In this document: piece after piece, positions 1-8,888 of the stretch
Layout: each line of letters begins with the position of its first letter
Position numbering within the stretch: position 1 is the first letter of the stretch
Source of the DNA: JAMZMI01 sp049115715
GTDB lineage: Bacteria; Bacteroidota; Bacteroidia; Cytophagales; Cyclobacteriaceae
Direction: 5' to 3'
Assembly: GCA_049115715.1 (NCBI GenBank)
Contig: JAGDZQ010000034.1
Span: 1-64,000 of the forward strand
DNA length: 64,000 bases
Made by a program: the position numbers and the translations under genes
Notes under the pieces: generated by a model
What the model was told of the DNA's origin: nothing
Databases searched by the model: none
What the model saw: only the letters and a program-made list of their open reading frames with translations

Positions 1-134
1 TAAGATTGTAGAAGCTCAATAAGATGCACTTCAAAGCCAACTTCTCAAAAAAAAAAAGACTGGAAATTAAATCCGTCCATCAAAACCTATCAAATATGTA
101 TTTATCAGGAGTGGCCTAAATAACTATGAAAGTA

Positions 135-199
135 AAACTCATTGTGACGGTTAAGGGTTTTTAAAGTGATGCTTTAATCGAAGTTCAGGTTAGGAGGAA
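135..199. repeat. Dispersed intergenic repeat A, copy 1
   Basis: This stretch matches, by eye, a second copy near 37.45-37.51 kb. Shared blocks include CTCAT.GTGACG, GGTTTTT.AAGTGATG and TTCAGGTTA-like ends, with small indels. Both copies lie just past the 3' end of a minus-strand gene and have the same orientation. The first 134 bases of the window hold nothing else that I recognise. Confidence 0.55.
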
Positions 200-228
200 A
201 AATTGTATAACAAAATGTGGAAGGTCGC

Positions 229-1065
229 TTAAAATTCATTCCCACAATGATTGCAGAAATTCGCTTCTTTCGGGTTTTCCGTTTGGCAAATAAGGCAATT
301 TTTCGAATTCAATCTCCTTTCAATCTTATCCATTTTAGAAAGTTCGGAGGTCATTATACCTGTAGGAACAGCAATGATGGCGTACCCCATAAGCATCAAC
401 AAAGTGGCGAAAGATTGGCCTATCACTGTCTGTGGAGCAATATCTCCATACCCAACAGTAGTTACTGTTACAACAGCCCAATAGATGCTTCTGGGTATAC
501 TTGAGAATCCATTTTCGCCTCCCTCAATCATATACATCAAAGTCCCGGTAATGATCACCAGAGCAGAAACGGCTCCCATAAAAACCAATATTTTTCTCCT
601 GCTACCCTTTAGCGCCTCTCCCAATACTTTTGCTTCATTGAGATACCTGGTAAGCTTGAAAATCCTAAAAACACGCAACAGTCTAATGGCCCTAATTACC
701 ATTAAATAACTACCTCCTGTGACGAATATGGTAATGTAGGTAGGTAAAAGGGCTACAAGATCTATAATACCCAGAGGGCTAAAGATGTATGAAGAGGGAC
801 GTTTGGTTATCCAAACTCTCAAGAAGTATTCAATCGTGAAAAAGATTGTAAAAGTCCATTCAAAGATTGTAAATACCTCATCAAACTTAATACTCAGCTC
901 CTTTACGCTTTCCAGCATCACAGCCAAAATACTTGCAACAATTATGCAGAGGAGTACAATATCAAAAACTTTTCCTGCCTTAGTTTCTGTACCAAAGACC
1001 ACAACATAGAGCTGACCTCTCAGGCGTCCTATGATTCCTTTCTTATTTATTGCTTCTTGATCCAT
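229..1065 (-). CDS. Voltage-gated-type potassium channel (ion transporter) with C-terminal zinc ribbon
   Basis: This is an inner-membrane six-transmembrane cation channel. The segments S1-S6 are visible, with an Arg-rich S4-like stretch (IRAIRLLRVFRIFKLTRYL) and the potassium selectivity filter TVGYGD before the last helix. The C-terminal tail ends in two CxxC pairs (CLIC and CNHC) nine residues apart, a compact zinc ribbon in the cytoplasm that is not part of the standard channel fold. I chose the ATG giving MDQEAINKKG (278 residues). A GTG eight codons upstream is possible but sits next to the terminator of the preceding gene. The channel call is firm; the gating signal is unknown. Confidence 0.85.
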   Translation of the reverse strand: MDQEAINKKGIIGRLRGQLYVVVFGTETKAGKVFDIVLLCIIVASILAVMLESVKELSIKFDEVFTIFEWTFTIFFTIEYFLRVWITKRPSSYIFSPLGIIDLVALLPTYITIFVTGGSYLMVIRAIRLLRVFRIFKLTRYLNEAKVLGEALKGSRRKILVFMGAVSALVIITGTLMYMIEGGENGFSSIPRSIYWAVVTVTTVGYGDIAPQTVIGQSFATLLMLMGYAIIAVPTGIMTSELSKMDKIERRLNSKNCLICQTENPKEANFCNHCGNEF

Positions 1066-1090
1066 CCTTCTAAATATCGTGAAAAGCACT

Positions 1091-1120
1091 AAAAAACCCC
1101 AACCGTGAAGGATGGGGTTT
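1091..1120 (-). terminator. Intrinsic terminator after the TonB-dependent receptor gene
   Basis: On the minus strand AAACCCC pairs with GGGGTTT across a 13-nt loop, and a run of six T follows. It lies between the receptor stop and the channel start, so the channel probably has its own promoter. Confidence 0.7.
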
Positions 1121-1141
1121 GAGTGTTCAACATTCTAAATT

Positions 1142-4129
1142 TTAGTTCATCAACTCATCAAAAGTGATCGAGATGTAGTAGATACTTCCAATATTTGGCC
1201 CTCCAAAACTCTGCTGATAAGTCTTTCCTCCTATGTTTGACCCTCCCAGCTTGACTACAGATTTGAGTTTACTCATCTTATAAGATACCTGTGCATCTAA
1301 AGTGCTGTAAGCAGGTACATTTCCAATCGCAAATGAAGACTCCCACCTGAAAGCTTCCTGCCATCTAAATGTCATATTAAAGCCAATGTTATCGGTTAGT
1401 TTACGATTACCGAATTGAATATTTGCCTTATGCTCAGGAGTATTGAATTCGTTAAGTGCGTTTTCATTATAGTCACTAAGAAACTTATTCCAGCTATAAT
1501 TCCCACTCAGCGTATAGCCTCGTGGAAGACTATAGGTTAAGCCTAATGCAGCTCCTTGAGTTCTGACTGTTTCATCAAAATTTGTATATATCTGAAATGT
1601 ATTGGTTGAAGTTCCATTCAAAATCGAATTGTAGGCTGGATCGCCTGCTTGGAATGCTCCAGGATCAGAATCAGAGACTCCTAGTTCCGCATTTACATCA
1701 CTTGCATCACCTGCTGTTAACTCATCCGCTTTAACAATCCTCACCTGAGTGATAAAGTCAGTATATACGTTATAAAAATAAACAGCATCAACTAAGAGCT
1801 TATCCTGAATCAAACTTTTGTAACCAAATTCAATGGATCTTACCCTTTCAGGTTTTACAGATTTAAAACTGGTCACTGGTTCAAGTAAACTGGTCGCTGA
1901 AGGATCAAAAGGTTCCTTACCACTAAAAACTTCGTCTCTAAAATCATTCACAGAACCTCCTGTATAGGCAAGTGGTACTCCCGTAGAACTTTGTTTAGTC
2001 AAATCATAAAACTCATAAAACTGAGGTAATCCCCCTAGCAGTCTTGCCGAAATTATATCCAGAGATATATACTGGCCTTGAGTTGTCGGGTTTCTGAAAC
2101 CTGTTTGATAAGAAACTCGAAAATTGTGATTCCTATTTACAGTATAAACGGCAGAAAGTCTTGGGTTAACCTGACCCTTAAAATTCTCATTCTTATCAAA
2201 TCTTATTGATCCGGAAAATTTCAAGTTGTCATTAACTTTTTTTCCTGCTTGCGCATATGCACCAAACTCTTTGATGGTAATAGCTCCAACTGTATCTGGG
2301 AATATGGTTCCGTTCGACTTTAACTCAAACATTCTGAAGCTAGCTCCCGTCTGCAATTCCATAAAATCAATCTGATTTTTAAAATCATATTGAGCCTCGC
2401 CCTGATACATATTTGACTTATCGTCAAATAATGGCCCATCAGGGACGGTACCAGTCAACACTGTTTTCTTAGTTGTCTCAAAATCGCTCTCTCCTTCGCT
2501 AAGAGGATATCTGGATTCCATTTGAGCATTAGCATATTGGTGAGCCGCGAGCTGTGTTTGAAGATCAATATTGCTGGCGTCCGAATCCGGACCTATACCA
2601 TTGTTATAATAGTATCTCAACAACCAAAGTGGATACTCAGTCAGATACCCACTAACGTCTCCTCCGTAACGTGAATCATTAATTCTCTTTCCTAGAAATT
2701 CTGCTATATAGCTATCACCTGATCTTTCACGAGTGGTATAAGCTTTTATAAAGAAATTATCCCCTCGGAGTTGCAGTCTATGCTGCTGAATACCGAAGTT
2801 TTTAAGCGAATATCTTTGAGCACCTGTATAGATACTTGTACCCCATCCCCCATTGAATAAATAACTTAATTCGGCTTTATCATTAAGTCTATAAAATAGC
2901 CCTAAGTTTAATTTTTTGTTCTCAGCTCCATAATCAACAACATTTGCTTCCTTATACCCTGGAGCTGAAACCACATGACTTGGTAAGAATCCATTTTGCG
3001 CATATTCCCAAGCATTGGTCTCACCTATTCCATTCGTTTCATCTCGAAATATTCCTAATCCTGAAGTTGCCAATTGTTGCCAACCGAAATCATCAGAACT
3101 ATTTCTACTAAATCGAAGAATGTTTAGGTTTAAAGACGCTTCATCTCCCATGTAATGATATCTATCACTTCCAGGGTTGCTCTCCCCTATCGATGCAAAC
3201 GGGTTAAGCCCTGCATTCCTGTCTGTTTCTGATGTCCCGTGCCAGTCATCGGCTTGCATATATGAGAAATTGACCTTGAATGCAAACTTGTCGTTAAAGG
3301 CTTTTGCATATCTAATTGATGCCTCATACATAGGAGCCGCACTTTGATCTGCATCACTTCCAACATGGTTAACCCCTGTTTTCACAAAAGCACTCGCTCC
3401 TTGATAGTCAAATGGATTTTTACTGTTTATTAGTAAGATACCGTTGAAAGCATTTGGCCCATACAATGCAGATGATGCTCCTGGTATGAGTTCAACACTT
3501 TCTACATCCAATTCAGATGGGCCATTCAAATTTCCGATAGGAAAGTTTAAGGCCGGAGCTTGAGTGTCCATTCCATCTATTAATTGAACAAATCTTGTAT
3601 TACCTGTTGAAGCAAAACCTCTAGCATTTATTATTTGAAAATTTATACTGCTTGAAGAAACATCTACGCCTTTTAAATTGGCAATGGCTTTATAATAATT
3701 ATCTGCAGAAGTATTTTGCACAGCCAGAATATCCATTTTCTCAATGCTAACTGGAGATTGAAGTATATTTTCCTCAACTCTGGATGCCGATACCACGACT
3801 TCCTGCCCTAGCATAAAGGACTCTGTCATCTTAACATCAAGGCCAGAAGTAGTAGAATTCGTTATTTCTAATGATTGTCTTTCATATCCAACACTGGTTA
3901 TCGTTAATGTCAATGGAGGAGCTGAAGAGACATTGAGCTCAAAATTCCCATCATAATCTGTGATAGTCCCAAGCACGGTTCCCTTCACCAAAATATTCAC
4001 TCCAATCAAGGGTTCTCCTGAATCTTCATCGGTAACAGAACCAGAAATTGTTGTCTGAGCTGTAGCCAGAATACCAAATACAAAAATGATAATGGCGCTA
4101 AGTAGGGGCTTAATTATAGCACTATGCAT
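1142..4129 (-). CDS. TonB-dependent receptor with carboxypeptidase-like N-terminal domain
   Basis: This is an outer-membrane active transporter of 995 residues. A signal peptide (LSAIIIFVFGILATAQ) is followed by a carboxypeptidase-D-like beta-sandwich (TTISGSVTDEDSGEPLIGVNI, ~25-110). Next comes a plug domain (EVVVSASRVEENILQSPVSI, then GLDVSS-like and NARGF motifs) and a long beta-barrel ending in an aromatic-rich strand. No SusD-like lipoprotein lies next to it and it is bounded by terminators on both sides, so it appears to be a solo receptor. The substrate cannot be read from the sequence; iron chelates, vitamins or peptides are all possible. It is ~42 kb from the glycan locus and I see no link to it. 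Confidence 0.88.
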   Translation of the reverse strand: MHSAIIKPLLSAIIIFVFGILATAQTTISGSVTDEDSGEPLIGVNILVKGTVLGTITDYDGNFELNVSSAPPLTLTITSVGYERQSLEITNSTTSGLDVKMTESFMLGQEVVVSASRVEENILQSPVSIEKMDILAVQNTSADNYYKAIANLKGVDVSSSSINFQIINARGFASTGNTRFVQLIDGMDTQAPALNFPIGNLNGPSELDVESVELIPGASSALYGPNAFNGILLINSKNPFDYQGASAFVKTGVNHVGSDADQSAAPMYEASIRYAKAFNDKFAFKVNFSYMQADDWHGTSETDRNAGLNPFASIGESNPGSDRYHYMGDEASLNLNILRFSRNSSDDFGWQQLATSGLGIFRDETNGIGETNAWEYAQNGFLPSHVVSAPGYKEANVVDYGAENKKLNLGLFYRLNDKAELSYLFNGGWGTSIYTGAQRYSLKNFGIQQHRLQLRGDNFFIKAYTTRERSGDSYIAEFLGKRINDSRYGGDVSGYLTEYPLWLLRYYYNNGIGPDSDASNIDLQTQLAAHQYANAQMESRYPLSEGESDFETTKKTVLTGTVPDGPLFDDKSNMYQGEAQYDFKNQIDFMELQTGASFRMFELKSNGTIFPDTVGAITIKEFGAYAQAGKKVNDNLKFSGSIRFDKNENFKGQVNPRLSAVYTVNRNHNFRVSYQTGFRNPTTQGQYISLDIISARLLGGLPQFYEFYDLTKQSSTGVPLAYTGGSVNDFRDEVFSGKEPFDPSATSLLEPVTSFKSVKPERVRSIEFGYKSLIQDKLLVDAVYFYNVYTDFITQVRIVKADELTAGDASDVNAELGVSDSDPGAFQAGDPAYNSILNGTSTNTFQIYTNFDETVRTQGAALGLTYSLPRGYTLSGNYSWNKFLSDYNENALNEFNTPEHKANIQFGNRKLTDNIGFNMTFRWQEAFRWESSFAIGNVPAYSTLDAQVSYKMSKLKSVVKLGGSNIGGKTYQQSFGGPNIGSIYYISITFDELMN

Positions 4130-4171
4130 AGAGTCTGTTGTTTATGAGGTGATTAACTCTTAATTATAGCC

Positions 4172-4200
4172 AAAAAAAACCACAATTATGTCAATTGTGG
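4172..4200 (-). terminator. Intrinsic terminator after gldC
   Basis: On the minus strand CCACAATT pairs perfectly with AATTGTGG around a 5-nt loop, and eight T follow. It ends the long housekeeping transcript and separates it from the receptor gene. Confidence 0.8.
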
Positions 4201-4226
4201 CTATTAGAAGGGGTTTTTTGTGATGA

Positions 4227-4559
4227 TTAGCTCTGCTCTGATTTAAGATGATTTACGAATCGATCACAAAGGCTATTCATTTCGGAAGACATGTATTCAT
4301 CACCAGTGGCACTTAATACACTTTGAGCTAATCCACCTAAACAGTCTATATAAAATTTCTTCATATCATCGACTGGCATATCCTTCGACCAAAGATCAAT
4401 ACGAAGGGTGTTTTGTTTTTCATGATCCCACAATGAAACGGATATGGTTTTGGTCTCAGAAAAACCTGGAGAACCCTTTTCATCCGCATCCCAGAGGATT
4501 TTTTCAGGAATATTTTGGTCGTCTAGTTCTACTTGAAATTTTATCTCTGATTTCTTCAT
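4227..4559 (-). CDS. gldC: Gliding motility protein GldC
   Basis: This small cytoplasmic protein (110 residues) belongs to the GldC family, found in gliding and many non-gliding Bacteroidota, where it supports gliding/type IX secretion function. The opening MKKSEIKFQVELDDQNIPEKI and the block ILWDADEKG are family-typical. The start chosen is the ATG of MKKSEIK, one base after the stop of the upstream gene; a longer frame adds 17 residues that do not look like the family. GldC is often next to GldB, but here the upstream neighbour is an M48-like lipoprotein. The strong terminator just downstream makes it the last gene of the run. Confidence 0.88.
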   Translation of the reverse strand: MKKSEIKFQVELDDQNIPEKILWDADEKGSPGFSETKTISVSLWDHEKQNTLRIDLWSKDMPVDDMKKFYIDCLGGLAQSVLSATGDEYMSSEMNSLCDRFVNHLKSEQS

Positions 4560-4560
4560 T

Positions 4561-5385
4561 TTAAGGTAAGCTGTTTTTAAAGTCAGCAAAAGTAAACCCT
4601 GATTCTTCAATCAATTCAGTATTACATCCTTCTTTTCCAACTTGTTCATTAATAATTGTGCTTTTGTCAGTCTCAAATGCATGCAAATCATTGAAAGAAG
4701 GAGGATTCCCCTGCAAAACCTGCTTCTCTAGTTTTTGATTAAATAAAATTGAAGCATCGCAAGCAAAGGATGTACTTGAAAGATGCTTTACTGTCAAAAC
4801 CTCTGCAGTTTGTTCGTCTCCGTAACTAAATGAGAATGCGGTACGCCTTCCAAAAACATGTTCTGCGATATCATTGAGCATTGATTCGTTAGTCCCGCCT
4901 GCAGCTTGTTTTAGATCACTGCTTGAAAAAAAATTGAGAAGCTGCTTTGTAACGTGACGTTCATCGGCATGTACAATAAGGTGAGCAAGAACTGATGCCA
5001 ATTCATCCTGTGCTTCCAGTAGTTTAATAAGACTTGTAGAAATATATAGTTGACCTCCTGGAGTAACAAAGGCGTTAAGTTCTTCAGTATTCAGAAGGAA
5101 CAGACTCCATTCAAAATTATCTTTATTGACCACTTCGCTGATACTATCAGTTGCAGATAAACCCAGCAGGTTCTCAAAGGAAGCATTTGCGTATGCGTAG
5201 GTCAAGGGGTACTCTTCTTCTGCAAGCACCGAGAAAATAGTATCACTGGCAACCCAAGACTGAAGCTCTTGTGCCAACGAAATTTCATTTTCTAATGAGA
5301 AAAAATCAGGCGGTGCATCATCACAGGATTGCCAAAGAAGCAATCCTGAGAACATTATAAAGAATAGTTTTGATCTACTTCGCAT
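4561..5385 (-). CDS. M48-like lipoprotein with destroyed HEXXH motif (probable pseudoprotease)
   Basis: This 274-residue lipoprotein (lipobox LWQSC, Cys21) is a paralogue of the M48 protease encoded immediately upstream. The block AFVTPGGQLYISTSLIKLLE aligns with AFATPGGYIYVYTGLINYLE of the neighbour. The zinc motif HEIAH is replaced by HLIVH (135-139), so the catalytic Glu is Leu while both His remain. The downstream helix reads DEQTAE where the active paralogue has DEADAD. The gene is otherwise intact, with no frameshift. I infer a non-catalytic partner or regulator of the neighbouring protease rather than a decaying gene. Its role next to gldC is unknown. Confidence 0.75.
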   Translation of the reverse strand: MRSRSKLFFIMFSGLLLWQSCDDAPPDFFSLENEISLAQELQSWVASDTIFSVLAEEEYPLTYAYANASFENLLGLSATDSISEVVNKDNFEWSLFLLNTEELNAFVTPGGQLYISTSLIKLLEAQDELASVLAHLIVHADERHVTKQLLNFFSSSDLKQAAGGTNESMLNDIAEHVFGRRTAFSFSYGDEQTAEVLTVKHLSSTSFACDASILFNQKLEKQVLQGNPPSFNDLHAFETDKSTIINEQVGKEGCNTELIEESGFTFADFKNSLP

Positions 5386-5406
5386 AGAAACAGGAACGAA
5401 TCTTTC

Positions 5407-6267
5407 TTAAAATAGTGCCTTAAACTCAGTATATGTAAGTCCGTTGATTTTTGCCGTGCTGTTTTCAGTAGAGCACGATCTGCATGCTGCTCTTGCGTCA
5501 ATGTCACTTACTCTGTTGCTTGGGTCTGGATGTGTGCTTAAAAACTCAGGAACACCTGAGCCTCCTTCAGCTTCCAATTTTCTAAAAAACTCAGCAGCTC
5601 CATTACAAGCAAAACTAGTTTCATCGAGATATTCAACGGATGCTGCATCAGCATCAGCTTCATCTTCTCTGCTGAAAGAAAGAGATGCTGCATTGGCTGC
5701 AAGTCCAATGGCAATTTCTTTCACTGTAGACGCCTCTTGTCCAAGAACAATACTTGCTAAAACTGAAATTCCCTGACTCTTTATTAATTGATTGACAGAG
5801 TGTCTTCTATCTGCATGGGCTATTTCATGCCCCATTACTCCTGCCAGATCATCAGCATTTTCAAGATAATTTATCAAGCCTGTATACACATAGATATATC
5901 CTCCAGGAGTTGCAAATGCATTTAAAACATCTTGATCAATGATGGTTAGCTCCCATGCAAATTCATCTTTATAAAGAATATCTTCGGAACTTAAGATATC
6001 ATCTACCATAGCGTTTAAGTAAGCATATGCTGCCTCGTTTCCTGCCTCAGGAAGAATGTCATTAGCAAACTGTTCGTTTACTGAATTTGCCACTTCAAGT
6101 CCAAGGGCTACATCGTTACTTACTGGAAAAGCTAAATCTTGCAATAGCCCACCTACTTTGCCCAAGTCAGAGCAAGGTCCATCGTCTTTCTTACATGATA
6201 TGGTTACACTTAGAAGTGCCAGAGTCATCACCAAAAGTGAGGTTCTGATTTTTGTCCAATTATTCAT
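5407..6267 (-). CDS. M48 family metalloprotease, lipoprotein
   Basis: This is a periplasm-facing zinc metalloprotease of 286 residues (BepA/LoiP-like M48 group without TPRs). A lipobox TISC places lipidated Cys at 25. The zinc motif is HEIAH at 147-151 in GVMGHEIAHADRRH, and the third ligand region is SREDEADADA. The conserved TPGGYIYVYTGL precedes the motif as in other M48 proteins. Its start overlaps the end of ribF by 8 bp and its inactive paralogue follows after 21 bp, so all are probably co-transcribed. Members of this group act in outer-membrane protein quality control; the substrate here is not known. Confidence 0.88.
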   Translation of the reverse strand: MNNWTKIRTSLLVMTLALLSVTISCKKDDGPCSDLGKVGGLLQDLAFPVSNDVALGLEVANSVNEQFANDILPEAGNEAAYAYLNAMVDDILSSEDILYKDEFAWELTIIDQDVLNAFATPGGYIYVYTGLINYLENADDLAGVMGHEIAHADRRHSVNQLIKSQGISVLASIVLGQEASTVKEIAIGLAANAASLSFSREDEADADAASVEYLDETSFACNGAAEFFRKLEAEGGSGVPEFLSTHPDPSNRVSDIDARAACRSCSTENSTAKINGLTYTEFKALF

Positions 6268-7189
6268 TTTCTAAAATTTTAATTGCTTGTATTTTGTCCT
6301 TTTCAAGTTGCTTTTTTAAAGCATCGATACTTTCAAACTTCTTTTCTTTTCGTAGAAGTGAATGAAAGCTAATCTTTAAGCGTTCGTTATAAATGTCTTT
6401 ATTGAAATCAAAGATATTAACTTCTATCCTTCGTTCCTCTCCTGAGACTGTTGGTCTTACTCCAATATTCATCATTCCCATCTTTATTTGATTTTGGACT
6501 TCTACCTGTACGGCGTAGGCCCCATCATCGGGAATTAACTTGTATAAATCTGGCACATCTATATTGGCGGTTGGAAATCCAATACTGCGACCTATTTTAT
6601 CTCCTTCTTTTACGAAACCTGAAATAGCATATTTTCTACCAAGAAAGCTATTGGCAACACCTACATCTCCAAGTTCCAGAGCTTCTCGGATTTTTGTTGA
6701 ACTCACACCCACATCATCAATATCTTGTCTGGATATTTCTTCAACTTCAAATCCATAGCGGTTGGAATTGTCTTTCAGGTACTCAAATCCACCCTCTCTG
6801 TTTTTACCAAACTTATGGTCATAACCGATCACCAATTTTTTTGTATTGATCTTGTTTACGATTATATCTTTAATGAATTTTTCAGATGTGACTTCTGAAA
6901 ACTCTTTGGTAAATGGAATTTTAACCAAATAATCAATATGATTCTGTTCTATTAGGAGTGCCTTTTCTTCGAAGGTGCTCAGTAGCTTTAAGTCCTTGTT
7001 TTTTCCCAAAACAAATCTTGGATGTGGCCAGAAAGTAACCACAACACTCTTCATTCCACTTTTGCTTGCTTTTTCGGAAATATCACGAAGTATTCTTTGA
7101 TGTCCAATATGTACTCCATCAAAAGTACCACTGGTCACCACGGTATCGGCGCTGAACTTAAGGTCCGTTAGGTCGTCAATTACCGTCAC
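6260..7189 (-). CDS. ribF: Bifunctional riboflavin kinase / FAD synthetase
   Basis: This cytoplasmic enzyme converts riboflavin to FMN and then to FAD. The N-terminal nucleotidyltransferase half shows SGTFDGVHIGH (20-30), and the C-terminal flavokinase half shows GRSIGFPTANID with NIGVRPTV. Length 309 is normal for the family. The start is a GTG lying inside the end of truB (14-bp overlap); no better ATG exists before the conserved SGTFDGVH block. The truB-ribF order is common in Bacteroidota. Confidence 0.95.
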   Translation of the reverse strand: MTVIDDLTDLKFSADTVVTSGTFDGVHIGHQRILRDISEKASKSGMKSVVVTFWPHPRFVLGKNKDLKLLSTFEEKALLIEQNHIDYLVKIPFTKEFSEVTSEKFIKDIIVNKINTKKLVIGYDHKFGKNREGGFEYLKDNSNRYGFEVEEISRQDIDDVGVSSTKIREALELGDVGVANSFLGRKYAISGFVKEGDKIGRSIGFPTANIDVPDLYKLIPDDGAYAVQVEVQNQIKMGMMNIGVRPTVSGEERRIEVNIFDFNKDIYNERLKISFHSLLRKEKKFESIDALKKQLEKDKIQAIKILENE

Positions 7190-7859
7190 CAGAGTTGTGT
7201 GTTTTTATTATCTCTTCTAATTGGTCAGCATCCGAGACCTTGTAGTCTCCAATAGACGTTCTTCTCAGCTCCTTCAGGTAAGCTCCTACGCCAAGATCTT
7301 CACCCAAATCATGAGCTATACTCCTTATATACGTACCCTTAGAGCATTTTATTCTAAAATGGATATCTCCACCATCAATCTTCTTAACTTCAAATTCATG
7401 AATGATGACAGGTCTGGGCTCTAACTTAATAGATTCTTTCTTACGTGCATGTTTATAAGCACGCTCCCCGTTGACTCGTATAGCTGAGTAAATCGGAGGG
7501 GTTTGATTTTGAAAACCCGTAAGCTTTTCGACAGCCGCTCCTATTTGATCTGCTGAAATGTGATCGATTTCACAACTTGAATCAAATTCGGTTTCTAAAT
7601 CATAAGAGGGTGTGGTCTTTCCTATCTCAAATATTCCTTCATATTCTTTATCAAGACTCTGAAGTTCATTTAGCTTTTTCGTGTACTTCCCTACTCCTAT
7701 TAGCAATAATCCTGTTGCTAGCGGGTCGAGTGTCCCTGCATGGCCGATTTTCTTAATTTTGAAGGTATATCTCAATTTGTTGACCACATCGAAAGAAGTC
7801 CATTCACGTGGTTTATCGACCAAAAGCAGTACTCCTTCTTTTAGATCAACTACATCCAT
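7176..7859 (-). CDS. truB: tRNA pseudouridine(55) synthase
   Basis: TruB makes the universal pseudouridine at position 55 of the tRNA T-loop. The catalytic block is HAGTLDPLATGLL with Asp45, preceded by LLVDKPREWTSFDVV; the later RSIAHDLG motif is also present. I chose the ATG of MDVVDLKEG (227 residues). It overlaps the end of uppP by 10 bp; the longer frame adds 18 residues inside uppP that do not resemble TruB. It is translationally coupled to ribF downstream. Confidence 0.95.
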   Translation of the reverse strand: MDVVDLKEGVLLLVDKPREWTSFDVVNKLRYTFKIKKIGHAGTLDPLATGLLLIGVGKYTKKLNELQSLDKEYEGIFEIGKTTPSYDLETEFDSSCEIDHISADQIGAAVEKLTGFQNQTPPIYSAIRVNGERAYKHARKKESIKLEPRPVIIHEFEVKKIDGGDIHFRIKCSKGTYIRSIAHDLGEDLGVGAYLKELRRTSIGDYKVSDADQLEEIIKTHNSGDGN

Positions 7860-8647
7860 ATTTGAGAAATCAAAGCAACGCTTCCAATGATCAAGCAGTA
7901 GATTGCAAACCAACTAAGGTTTCCTCGTCTGACGATATTGATCATCCATTTACACGCAAAGTATCCTGAAAAAAATGCAGCTATAAACCCTAGCACAAGT
8001 GGTGACGCAGAAATACCATTTTCTGCAACTGGTGCCTCCAGATAATCTCTGAATTTTAAGAAACTTGCTCCCAAAATAGGAATAAGAACCATAAGAAATG
8101 AAAATCTTGTAACTCTCGACTTCTCCACCCCTAGAAGCAGTCCTGCTGCTATTGTGGAGCCCGATCTGGAAATACCCGGTAGTATCGCGCAAGCTTGAGC
8201 TAGTCCTATAATAAAAGCTTTTCCATAGGTGACCTTGCCTTCATTCTTTTTAGCAAAATGTGTGAAAAACAAAAGTGCCGATGTTACCAAAAGCATACTC
8301 CCAATCAAAATCAAATTTCCGCCAAACAGCCTTTCAATGTCTTTTTCAAAAAAAACACCTACAACACCTACGGGAACCATCGAGATTATAATCTTGATGG
8401 CAAAGCGCAATTCACTATTATACTTAAAATCAAATACGCCTAAAATGAGTTCTCTAATATCGTTGCGATAAACGACAATGGTACTCATGGCTGTTGCCGC
8501 GTGCAAAATCACTGCAAACAAAAGACTGTCAGAAGTTTGAACTCCTAAAAGAACAGTCCCTATTTCTAAATGCCCGCTACTACTAACCGGTAGGAATTCG
8601 GTTAGACCTTGGATTACCCCAAGGATTACTGCCTCAATCCAAGTCAT
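7850..8647 (-). CDS. uppP: Undecaprenyl-diphosphatase
   Basis: This inner-membrane enzyme (BacA/UppP family) dephosphorylates undecaprenyl diphosphate to recycle the lipid carrier for peptidoglycan and other glycans. The active-site blocks are EFLPVSSSGH (17-26) and LPGISRSGST. About eight hydrophobic segments are visible across 265 residues, a normal length. The start abuts the stop of the DUF3098 gene. Its position next to ftsX fits a cell-envelope growth operon. Confidence 0.95.
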   Translation of the reverse strand: MTWIEAVILGVIQGLTEFLPVSSSGHLEIGTVLLGVQTSDSLLFAVILHAATAMSTIVVYRNDIRELILGVFDFKYNSELRFAIKIIISMVPVGVVGVFFEKDIERLFGGNLILIGSMLLVTSALLFFTHFAKKNEGKVTYGKAFIIGLAQACAILPGISRSGSTIAAGLLLGVEKSRVTRFSFLMVLIPILGASFLKFRDYLEAPVAENGISASPLVLGFIAAFFSGYFACKWMINIVRRGNLSWFAIYCLIIGSVALISQIWM

Positions 8648-8887
8648 TTATTTCTCAGAATCACCAGCGTCTATATCGCCTTGTTTTGATTTATAAAAAA
8701 TTGCTACAAATTCTGTAACAAATCCTAGCATCACAACTATAGGACCTAATGTAAGGCCAAAGAAGCCAAAACCAAAGGTTTCGTTATCTGATCCCATGAT
8801 AACAAATCCAATAACTAGAATAAAAACCCCCAACAGCATAATCATGTAGTTGGCTTTTTTGAACGCAAAACTATTTCTATCTGGCAT
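8648..8887 (-). CDS. DUF3098 small membrane protein
   Basis: This 79-residue protein has two transmembrane helices (YMIMLLGVFILVIGFVIMG and FFGLTLGPIVVMLGFVTEFV) and a short charged tail. It matches the DUF3098 family as I know it from Bacteroidota, where it regularly sits between ftsX and uppP as it does here. No function is known; gene order suggests a link to division or envelope synthesis. Confidence 0.85.
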   Translation of the reverse strand: MPDRNSFAFKKANYMIMLLGVFILVIGFVIMGSDNETFGFGFFGLTLGPIVVMLGFVTEFVAIFYKSKQGDIDAGDSEK

Positions 8888-8888
8888 G

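Noticed and set aside
4561..5385. GldB, because it sits next to gldC and has a lipobox
   Set aside because: The sequence aligns with the M48 protease next door and lacks features I associate with GldB.
5444..5776. Antisense open frame of 110 codons across the M48 gene
   Set aside because: It is the mirror of a well-supported coding region and its composition (Ser/Ala/Leu-rich) is typical of antisense shadow frames.
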